Assembly: GCA_022821085.1 (NCBI GenBank)
Contig: JAJEEG010000006.1
Span: 1,001,330 to 1,065,329 of the forward strand
Length of the DNA stretch: 64,000 bases
Direction: 5' to 3'
Source of the DNA: Candidatus Latescibacterota bacterium
GTDB taxonomy: Bacteria; JAAXHH01
This document shows positions 35,103 through 41,828 of this stretch, one piece after another. A model generated the notes under the pieces. It was not told the DNA's origin. It saw nothing but the letters and a program-made list of their open reading frames with translations, and made no database searches. The number at the start of each line of letters is the position of its first letter. Positions within the stretch are counted from its first letter, which is position 1. Made by a program: the position numbers and the translations under genes.

Positions 35103-35131
35103 TTGACGAAAAGCCCCGATTCTCTTATATG
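35103..35131 (+). promoter_or_regulatory. Promoter of the TPR protein gene
   Basis: TTGACG (35103-35108), 17-base spacer, TATATG (35126-35131). Its -35 lies 23 bases from that of the divergent ilvB promoter. The leader before the gene is about 130 bases. Confidence 0.65.
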
Positions 35132-35268
35132 TTTTAGGCTTTGCACCAGGGTCCGAATTCCTGTCGATTCGATGTATGGCCTGTGTAATTTACGACGTTC
35201 GACCAGCACGATTGTACCGTATTCAAACCGGCAGTTTTACGCAACCCATATCCTGGAGGACCGGGTCG

Positions 35269-35940
35269 ATGGCAAGAACGAGACGGCGCATCAGCCGTCG
35301 TGAAATGAAAGAAGACCGCTTTATTCTGTGGCTGTATGAAATGAGCAGCGAGATCGACAGGCACTGGAAATCGCTCACCGCGGCCGTCGTCCTGGTGGTT
35401 GCCTGCGTGGTCGGCTGGTACTACTGGACCAACAAGCAGACCGATGACCTGGTGGAGGCGGGAAAGGTCTTCGCGCCGGGCCAGACGGCGATGCAGGACA
35501 GCCGCTATGAAGACGCCATTTCCATATTCGAGCGGGTCGTGACCGAATTCGGCGGCACTTCAGTGGCCCTCGAGGCCACGATCGAGCTGGCCAACGCCAG
35601 TTTTCAGACCGGCAATTTCGAAAAGGCGCGCACCTACTACCAAACCTACCTGGACGAATACGGCCGGCAGAACGCGCATTTCTGGCTGGCCGCGCGCTCG
35701 GGACTGGCCGCGTGTGACGAAGAGGAAGAAAAGTACGAAGAGGCGGCCAACCAGTATCTCGCCCTGGCGGACGAAGATCCGGACAGCTATCTCGCCCCCG
35801 GTTTTCTCCTCGACGCCGCGCGGTGTTTCGGAGCTGCCGACCAGAAGGACCGGGCACGGGTCCTGTACGACCGCGTGGTTGAAAACTACGAATCGACGCC
35901 TTACGCCCGGGATGCCCGGATCGCATTGACCGCGCTCTAA
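35269..35940 (+). CDS. TPR-repeat membrane-anchored protein
   Basis: A 223-residue protein: basic N-terminus, a single membrane helix (LTAAVVLVVACVVGWYYW, about 36-53), then tetratricopeptide-type helices (about 65-220) with DSRYEDAISIFERVV, GNFEKARTYYQTYLDEYG and QKDRARVLYDRVVENYEST. This resembles YfgM-like inner-membrane TPR proteins, but the family cannot be fixed. ATG 35269 is chosen for its GGAGGA eight bases upstream. Probably in an operon with the next aminotransferase 10 bases downstream. Confidence 0.82.
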   Translation: MARTRRRISRREMKEDRFILWLYEMSSEIDRHWKSLTAAVVLVVACVVGWYYWTNKQTDDLVEAGKVFAPGQTAMQDSRYEDAISIFERVVTEFGGTSVALEATIELANASFQTGNFEKARTYYQTYLDEYGRQNAHFWLAARSGLAACDEEEEKYEEAANQYLALADEDPDSYLAPGFLLDAARCFGAADQKDRARVLYDRVVENYESTPYARDARIALTAL

Positions 35941-35950
35941 CGGAGATCGC

Positions 35951-37090
35951 GTGAAGGTTACCAACTTCGCCCCCGGACCCACACCGGTACCCGACCGGGT
36001 CGTCCGGAAGATGTCGGCGCCGATCCTCACCCACCGCTCCAGCGAATTCAGCGACCTGCTCAGACAAGTCGCCTCGGGGCTTCAGCACGTTTTCCGGACA
36101 GAGAACGATGTGCTCGTGCTCACGGCCTCCGGCAGCGGCGCCATGGAGGCCGCGGTCGTCAACCTGCTTTCGCCGGGAGATCGGGTGCTGGCGATCAGCG
36201 GCGGCAAATTCGGCGGCAGGTGGGTCGAACTGTGCGCGACCTACGGGATCGACGCCCTGACGTTCGACGTGGAGTGGGGGACCGCCGCGGATCCCGACGA
36301 GATCGACCGTATCCTGGGGGAACAGGGACCCTTCGAAGCGGTGCTGGCCACCCACAGCGAGACATCGACGGGCGTGCTTCACGACATCGAGGTCCTGGGC
36401 AGGGTCGCCCGCGGTCACGGCTGCTACCTGGTCGTGGATGCCATCAGCGGCCTGGGCGCCAATGAACTCAGGACGGACGACTGGCACGTCGACATCGCCC
36501 TGACGGGTTCGCAGAAAGCGCTCATGATCCCGCCCGGACTGGCCTTCATCAGCGTCAGCGAACGGGCGTGGCAACGCATCGAAGAAAGCCGCCAGCCTTC
36601 CTACTATCTGAACCTGATACGGGCCAGGGATTCGTTCACGAAGGGGCTGACGCCCTATACGCCGGCCGTGTCCCTGCTCATGGGACTGGCCGAATCGTTG
36701 AAGATGATGAAGGAACTCGGCCTGGAGGAAATCTACCGGATTCACGAGCGAAACGCCCTGGTGACCCGCGCGGGCGTCGGAGCCCTTGGCCTGGATCTCT
36801 TTGCGCGCAGGCCATCCAACGTGCTGACCTCGGTCGTCATGCCGCCCGGTATCGACGGCTCCGAATTGTTGAAGACGATCAAGCAGGAGTGCGGCGTGAC
36901 CATCGCCAACGGGATGGATCACTACAGGGGCAAGTACATTCGCATCGCCCACCTGGGGTACAATGTCGCCCCGTCGGACATGATCGTCGCCCTTGAGGCC
37001 CTCGAGCACGGACTTGGCCGCCACGGGTACGAGTTCGAGTCCGGAGCGGGTGTCGCCGTCGCGGAGCGGGTGATACGGGAGACGGGGTGA
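35951..37090 (+). CDS. Class V aminotransferase (alanine-glyoxylate/serine-pyruvate type)
   Basis: PLP enzyme, 379 residues. N-terminal FAPGPTPVPDRVVRKM and HRSSEFSDLL, the glycine-rich TASGSGAMEAAVVNL, HSETSTGVLHDI, DAISGLGANELRTDDW, and the PLP lysine in GSQKALMIPPGLAF. It is of the SPT/AGT subgroup, which includes enzymes of glyoxylate, serine and purine-ureide metabolism; which one cannot be told. Start is GTG at 35951 after GGAGAT. GTG start and short gap point to cotranscription with the TPR gene. Confidence 0.88.
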   Translation: MKVTNFAPGPTPVPDRVVRKMSAPILTHRSSEFSDLLRQVASGLQHVFRTENDVLVLTASGSGAMEAAVVNLLSPGDRVLAISGGKFGGRWVELCATYGIDALTFDVEWGTAADPDEIDRILGEQGPFEAVLATHSETSTGVLHDIEVLGRVARGHGCYLVVDAISGLGANELRTDDWHVDIALTGSQKALMIPPGLAFISVSERAWQRIEESRQPSYYLNLIRARDSFTKGLTPYTPAVSLLMGLAESLKMMKELGLEEIYRIHERNALVTRAGVGALGLDLFARRPSNVLTSVVMPPGIDGSELLKTIKQECGVTIANGMDHYRGKYIRIAHLGYNVAPSDMIVALEALEHGLGRHGYEFESGAGVAVAERVIRETG

Positions 37091-37169
37091 GCGGGCAGGA
37101 CGCCGGTACGTTCAGTGGGCTGGTCGCGATCGGTGAACGCTGCGACCTTTGATCAGTTTGCGCTTCTCT

Positions 37170-38648
37170 TTATTTATTCAACTCGCGTATCTCGATGTTG
37201 CTGTCACTGGTTTCGAGCCAGATCCTGGCGCCGCCGCCGTTGAGCATGTACGTAGCGCTTATTTCCCCTTCTTCCGCGTCTTCCTCGTAGCGCTCCGCTT
37301 CGAAATCGGACCGAATCCTGTACCGCAGGGTGCCCATGAGGGAGTTACGGGTCCGGATCATCTTCTTCTGCGCTTCGACCGACTTCCTTTGTGCGGCCTG
37401 TAATTCCCGCTGTGCCGACCGCAATTCCTTTTGAATCTCTTGCAGAAGCCGCTGCGCCTCTTCGGCCGACAACTGTACCGCATCGTTCACGCTTTTCGTC
37501 AGCTTATCGACGATCTCCTGCAACTTCTCCTCGTCGATCTCGGTGTCGGACGGATCAAGGTTAATCGTCGGAATCTCGGGTATGTCGATCTCTATCCGGT
37601 CGTTCCCGCCTGGAGGAAGGCGCATTTGAAACACGCCCGACTGCGATCTTTTATCCACGCGTATCCGCGCTTCGATGGTCGCCTTCGCTTCCGGATCCAC
37701 GTAGAGCACGATGTCGCCGCCAGCCGAAACCAGTGAGCTGCCCTTGGAACCCTGCGGAGTGATTTCCGCCAGGACATCGCCGCCCGCGGTACGTGCATCG
37801 ATTGAGCCCGTTACATTCAGAAGGTCCAGTTCGCCCCCGGCGGTTTTCACCTGCAATTCACCCTTCGCGTTTCGCAGTTCGATGTCACCGCCGGACGTGG
37901 TGATTCGGGCGTTCTCCAAGAGTTCGCCTATCTCGATATCGCCTCCGGATGTCCTGATCCGGGATTCACCGCCTACGTAATCAATGGTGATGTCTCCACC
38001 GGAAGTCTGAGCTTCCAGTTCATTGCCTACGTGGCCGATCCGGATGTCGCCGCCGGATGTCTGGACGTCCAGGTCGGCCGAGGCCTTCTCGACCCGGATG
38101 TCGCCCCCCGACGTCTGCAGGTGAACGTCGCCACCTACCGTGCCCACCCGGATGTCTCCGCCGGAAGTAGTCAGCTCCACGTCACCGCCGATATCCCGGA
38201 GCGTTACGTCTCCGCCGGAAGTATGGCTTCTCACGTCTCCGCCCAGGTTGCCCACGACCTCGATATCGCCACCGCCGGTGCGCAGGTCCAGGTCGAAATC
38301 CGATGGCAGATCGATCTTGAATCGCAGGCCCCTTCTTCGATTCATCGACCATCCCCTGGGGTCGTAATCGACGCGCAGTATGCCGCCTTCGTAACGTATT
38401 CTCAGATCATCCGCGCCGCTTACCGGGATGCCTTGAACGTTCACGACCGCTTCGTTCTTGCTCCACGTGGAGATCGTGATATCGCCCGCCCGGGTGTTCA
38501 GGTCGAGCCGTCCGTCCCTTTCCACCTGGAAGGTCTCCGTCCGGTTCCCGGTGGCCCTGTTCTGATCCTCCATGAGCGCCAGGGCTTCTTGCGCCAGGGT
38601 TTGCTGCACAAACAACAATACACCGAATGTACAAATCCATAATTTCAT
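37170..38648 (-). CDS. DUF4097-type beta-repeat exported protein
   Basis: A 492-residue exported protein with signal peptide (LLFVQQTLAQ). From about 45 to 300 it has eleven roughly 18-residue repeats carrying T-(S/A/G)-G-G-(D/E)-(I/V/L), compatible with a right-handed beta-helix as in DUF4097 proteins. A coiled-coil rich in Gln/Lys/Arg (about 390-430, LLQEIQKELRSAQRELQAA) and a last beta segment (about 450-492) follow. It is the third gene after the ECF sigma and anti-sigma genes, suggesting an envelope-stress effector or sensor. Coiled-coil plus beta-helix is an uncommon pairing. Confidence 0.82.
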   Translation of the reverse strand: MKLWICTFGVLLFVQQTLAQEALALMEDQNRATGNRTETFQVERDGRLDLNTRAGDITISTWSKNEAVVNVQGIPVSGADDLRIRYEGGILRVDYDPRGWSMNRRRGLRFKIDLPSDFDLDLRTGGGDIEVVGNLGGDVRSHTSGGDVTLRDIGGDVELTTSGGDIRVGTVGGDVHLQTSGGDIRVEKASADLDVQTSGGDIRIGHVGNELEAQTSGGDITIDYVGGESRIRTSGGDIEIGELLENARITTSGGDIELRNAKGELQVKTAGGELDLLNVTGSIDARTAGGDVLAEITPQGSKGSSLVSAGGDIVLYVDPEAKATIEARIRVDKRSQSGVFQMRLPPGGNDRIEIDIPEIPTINLDPSDTEIDEEKLQEIVDKLTKSVNDAVQLSAEEAQRLLQEIQKELRSAQRELQAAQRKSVEAQKKMIRTRNSLMGTLRYRIRSDFEAERYEEDAEEGEISATYMLNGGGARIWLETSDSNIEIRELNK

Positions 38649-38678
38649 GATCGATACTCCTCGGTCGGCCGCGTCCCG

Positions 38679-39674
38679 TTACGGTGCGGCCAGATTGCTC
38701 AGCACGGTCCTTGCCTTCGTGCGGATGTAAGCGTTATCGTCGAGAACCATCCGGGTCCTGAGTACACTTTCCAGCTGTTCGTCGAATGAGGCCGGTACCT
38801 GGTCCTGCAGCCGGTTGATCGCATTTATTCTGAGGGCCGGGTTTTCGTCAAATACCAGCGTGTGAATCATGGCGTCCCTGATTTCCTCGTCGAAGGGATA
38901 CCGGGACAGCGCGTTGAACGCCTCGCCGCGGACCCCCGCATTCGAATCGGTCTTCAAGGCCGTGACGAGTGCATCCCTGATCTCGTGATCCGACTGAAGG
39001 CCTTCCGAGGCACTCACGGCGTTCACCGCCCGCAGCCTGACGCCGGGGTTCTGCTCGTTGAGCACGGCAAAGGTGAGTACGCGTTGAATATCCGGATCGT
39101 CGACCGGTCCCATGATCTGTACGGGACGGACGGCTTCGAACCGGATACCCAGCGTGCCGTCGGGCACGTCCGAGTCCACGAACCGGACATTGGATATGGC
39201 CACGTCCTCGTTGCTCAGCAGGTCCGTCTGGCCCATGCCCGGCACCGCGAATCCAGGCGTCCGGCCATCCTGGAAGGCCAGGTAGTAACCGCCGGCCAGG
39301 CCGACAAACAGCAGAAGCGCGCCCGCGAGAACCGTTCGGTATTGTGGAAAAACGCTGATCGTAAGTCCTTGCAGGCCATCGACAAAACGACTCAACCATC
39401 CTCCGGGAAGCCGGTGTTCCGGTCGGCCGAGTGTCAAGTTGGACCACAGGTTGGCACGGGCATCGAGGAGGTCGGTTTCTCCAGGGCTCGCAGGGGCGGC
39501 CTGCTCCATGACCATCCTGAATTGATTCAGCTCGTTGCGAAAGGTCCGGCATCGCTGGCACGATTCGAGATGGACGTCCAGCTGCCGCTGATCCGCGTCC
39601 GACAGTTCACCGTACTGGGAGAGTTCCAGCCATTCCTCCCACTTCGCGTGAGATCGGTCCTTGTCTTCTTTCAT
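38679..39674 (-). CDS. Anti-sigma factor with zinc finger and HEAT repeats
   Basis: A 331-residue membrane protein. The N-terminal anti-sigma zinc finger has the H-x3-C-x2-C motif (LDVHLESCQRC, about 33-43). One membrane helix (VLAGALLLFVGLAGGYYLAF, about 109-128) precedes a C-terminal domain with repeated helical HEAT-like units (RVLTFAVLNEQNPGVRLRAV and RDALVTALKTDSNAGVRGEA). It overlaps the sigma gene stop by 4 bases. It should hold the ECF sigma factor inactive at the membrane. HEAT repeats as the periplasmic sensor part are unusual. Confidence 0.85.
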   Translation of the reverse strand: MKEDKDRSHAKWEEWLELSQYGELSDADQRQLDVHLESCQRCRTFRNELNQFRMVMEQAAPASPGETDLLDARANLWSNLTLGRPEHRLPGGWLSRFVDGLQGLTISVFPQYRTVLAGALLLFVGLAGGYYLAFQDGRTPGFAVPGMGQTDLLSNEDVAISNVRFVDSDVPDGTLGIRFEAVRPVQIMGPVDDPDIQRVLTFAVLNEQNPGVRLRAVNAVSASEGLQSDHEIRDALVTALKTDSNAGVRGEAFNALSRYPFDEEIRDAMIHTLVFDENPALRINAINRLQDQVPASFDEQLESVLRTRMVLDDNAYIRTKARTVLSNLAAP

Positions 39675-40273
39675 GTTCGTATGTCCTCGAGTTGACTGCG
39701 CATCCGTCGAGTGGCGTCGAATAAGTATTTTTTAACGGTGCCTTCGGCGCATTCCATGATGCCTGCGATTTCCCTCAGCTTGAACCCTTCGTGGTGACGC
39801 AGCACGAACACGGTGCGCAGCCGGGGCGAAAGGGTGCCGACGGCAGCACGTATCCGTGAAGCGATTTCGTGGTTGATGACGGCCGCGTCCGGCCGGTCGG
39901 GGGAATGGAGTGTAACCCCCAGTTTCGTCGGGTCATGGTCTTCTCCCTGCTCGTCTTCGATCGGGACGAAGCGCCTTTTTCCATCTCGCGTTCGGTGCGT
40001 AATGCAGACATTGGTGACGATCCGGTACAAGTAGGTCGAAAACCGGCTGCGGAATTCGAATTTCGGCAAGGCCTTTAACACCCGTATGAAGACTTCCTGG
40101 TAAATGTCCTTGGCATCGTCCATGTCCCCCACGAAGGACATGGCCATGGACAGCACTTTCTCGTCGTATCGGTAGACCAGTTCCTCCACTGCCCGCATGT
40201 CGCCGCCCCTTGCCTTGAGAATCAGCCTGCGATCCTCCAGGTCCGCGCGATCCCTTGCCGAATCGATCTTCAT
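39671..40273 (-). CDS. ECF-family RNA polymerase sigma factor
   Basis: A 200-residue ECF sigma factor: region 2 (about 25-90, VYRYDEKVLSMAMSFVGD, DIYQEVFIRVLKALPKF, FSTYLYRIVTNVC) and region 4 (about 140-195, LSPRLRTVFVLRHHEGFKL and REIAGIMECAEGTVKKYLFD). The ATG at 40273 has AGGA 10 bases upstream; the frame extends 19 codons further upstream without support. In front of the anti-sigma and DUF4097 genes, all on the minus strand. Confidence 0.93.
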   Translation of the reverse strand: MKIDSARDRADLEDRRLILKARGGDMRAVEELVYRYDEKVLSMAMSFVGDMDDAKDIYQEVFIRVLKALPKFEFRSRFSTYLYRIVTNVCITHRTRDGKRRFVPIEDEQGEDHDPTKLGVTLHSPDRPDAAVINHEIASRIRAAVGTLSPRLRTVFVLRHHEGFKLREIAGIMECAEGTVKKYLFDATRRMRSQLEDIRT

Positions 40274-40330
40274 GTTTTCATCCTGATGATCCGGTGCGAT
40301 TCGGCCGTCGAGTCTGAGGGCAGTTTCCAC

Positions 40331-40808
40331 GTTGTTACCTGGCGTCGAGTGCCGTATGCGGTCGCCTTCTGTTGTATGAGACCGGCTATGGTCCGGATTG
40401 GTTGTGTGCGAATGTGTTTTTTGTGGGGAAACCGCTGTTATGCGCGGTCGAGTGTGTCAGGAATATAACGTACAGGAAAGAGGAAAGTCGCGGGAATTAC
40501 GGTACAGGCAATCGGCAAGGTTCGCCCGGCGGTGCAGGATAGTGTCTTGCAGCGGACGGAATGCGACGGCAGGATCTGAATTGGCGGACCGGAATGCAGG
40601 AACAGCGGGTTGCTGCGAGGAAATGCCGGCTGGTCGGCGTATGTCGCCGCGCCAGCATCCGCTGCCTCGACCATCGGCAGATATCCCAAGACTCCGGCAA
40701 ACGTCCCGGACCACCGATAGGCGACCAATCGGTCAGCCCGGCCGAACCGCGCGAAAGGACGTGCATCGGCGCTCAATCGGCAAAACCGTTGCACGCTGTG
40801 GCAGGCGT
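40331..40808. other. Gene-free spacer between sigma gene and tatA
   Basis: About 480 bases at normal GC. Several overlapping frames on both strands are 60-200 codons long, but none shows a family signature, a good ribosome binding site or codon bias, and they contradict each other. I see no tRNA, array or terminator. It should hold the promoter of the ECF operon. Confidence 0.5.
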
Positions 40809-41003
40809 TCAGCCGTCCTTAGAGGCGGACGTACCGGAGGTACCCTGTTTCTCTTCGGCGGGATCTTTGTTCTGTGCTTTCTTGAACTCGGTGATCCCCT
40901 GGCCCAGACCCTTTGCCAGTTCGGGAAGCTTCTTCGCGCCGAAAAGGATCATGACGATGACAAGAATGATAATCAGTTCTGTCGTGCCGAAACTACCTAG
41001 CAT
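40809..41003 (-). CDS. tatA: Sec-independent translocase subunit TatA
   Basis: Small membrane protein of the twin-arginine pore. A 64-residue product from ATG 41003 has a membrane helix ([16 protein letters not shown]), the [23 protein letters not shown] hinge and amphipathic helix in shorter form, and a polar tail. AGGAGGTGA lies 5 bases before this ATG, so it is preferred over an upstream ATT. tatC is not in the window. Monocistronic as seen here. Confidence 0.93.
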   Translation of the reverse strand: MLGSFGTTELIIILVIVMILFGAKKLPELAKGLGQGITEFKKAQNKDPAEEKQGTSGTSASKDG

Positions 41004-41097
41004 GTAAATCACCTCCTCGCATTGAGAATACCCTTATTGACCCCTCTTGTCAAGCGCGAATGAATAGACCAGGGGCGGGCCTGTCCAGGAATGTACC

Positions 41098-41127
41098 TTG
41101 CCATGTCGTCTATCCGATGTTTATATA
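41098..41127 (+). promoter_or_regulatory. Possible promoter of the selW-like/STAS genes
   Basis: TTGCCA (41098-41103), 18-base spacer, TATATA (41122-41127). About 60 bases before the GTG start. Confidence 0.4.
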
Positions 41128-41186
41128 GTTTCTGACGTTTGCAGCCGATCCGGCTGCCGGACGCACCTACGTTCAAGGAGGACACG

Positions 41187-41426
41187 GTGATCGTACGAAT
41201 CGTTTACTGCGCTGATTGAAGCTACGAACAAGACGCCGCCGGGTTGGCGGTGAAACTGCTGGAGTACTACAAACACGATATCGAACAGCTGCAGCTCTTG
41301 CCGTCCGGAGGAGGCAAGTTCGAAGTCACGGTGGACGACTCGCTGATCTTCTCCAAGCTGGCGAACGACCGGTTTCCGGAATACGCGGAGGTCAAGGACG
41401 CCATCGAGGCATCGATCGCGGGCTGA
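41187..41426 (+). CDS. Selenoprotein W-like Rdx protein, selenocysteine at TGA 41217-41219
   Basis: The frame from GTG 41187 (AAGGAGG 7 bases upstream) begins VIVRIVYCAD, meets TGA at 41217-41219, and continues as SYEQDAAGLAVKLLEYYKH to the stop at 41424-41426. This gives 79 residues with a C-x-x-U motif at the exact place of the C-x-x-U/C redox motif of the SelW/SelT/SelH (Rdx) family. Downstream GKFEVTVDDSLIFSK and YAEVKDAIEA match the family's core. A hairpin suited to a bacterial SECIS follows the TGA. Ordinary gene calls truncate it to the 60-residue 3' part. Probable thioredoxin-like redox protein. selA/B/C/D are not in the window. A real nonsense mutation is the alternative, but the motif makes that unlikely. 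Confidence 0.8.
41234..41252 (+). promoter_or_regulatory. bSECIS-like hairpin after in-frame TGA
   Basis: CGCCGCC (41234-41240) pairs with GGCGGTG (41246-41252; seven pairs including one G-U) around apical loop GGGTT. The loop begins 22 bases after the TGA and has G at its first positions, as in known bacterial SECIS elements read by SelB. Confidence 0.65.
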
Positions 41427-41460
41427 CGCGCATCCATACGCAGCGAGGATTAAGGTTGGT

Positions 41461-41802
41461 ATGAACATTTATGTTTCGCTGGAAGACGAGATCGCCGTGC
41501 TTCGCATCGAGGGCAGGTTGTGGGAAGAAGGAGACACCGTCGAGCTGGACCGGATGGTCGACGACACCCTCGCCCGGGGCTGCACGCGGTTCGTCGCCGA
41601 TCTGACCGGCGTGCCCATCATGAACAGTTCCGGACTGGGTTCGCTGATCGCGGCCATGAAGAAAATACGATCCAGGGACGGGGAGATGGTGCTCACGGGC
41701 GTCAACGACCGACTGGATCACCTGTTCCGGATCACCCGGCTGTATACGGTCTTCAAGACGTATGACGACGTGGACGCCGCCGTGGAGCACATGCTCGCCT
41801 GA
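41461..41802 (+). CDS. STAS-domain anti-sigma factor antagonist
   Basis: A 113-residue STAS protein: IAVLRIEGRLWEEGDTVEL, the phosphorylatable serine region IMNSSGLGSLIAAMKKIRSR and a C-terminal helix YDDVDAAVEHML. This fits SpoIIAA/RsbV-type partner-switching proteins. No serine kinase or PP2C phosphatase gene is adjacent. It lies 34 bases after the selenoprotein gene and may be cotranscribed. Confidence 0.9.
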   Translation: MNIYVSLEDEIAVLRIEGRLWEEGDTVELDRMVDDTLARGCTRFVADLTGVPIMNSSGLGSLIAAMKKIRSRDGEMVLTGVNDRLDHLFRITRLYTVFKTYDDVDAAVEHMLA

Positions 41803-41828
41803 CGATCCAACCGAAGCCCGAGGCCGCC

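Noticed and set aside
40438-40794. 118-residue minus-strand frame between the sigma gene and tatA
   Set aside because: No recognisable motif or ribosome binding site, and competing frames overlap it on both strands.
41217-41219. TGA as a genuine stop or pseudogene in the SelW-like gene
   Set aside because: The frame continues with strong family similarity on both sides, the TGA falls exactly at the C-x-x-U position and a hairpin follows.
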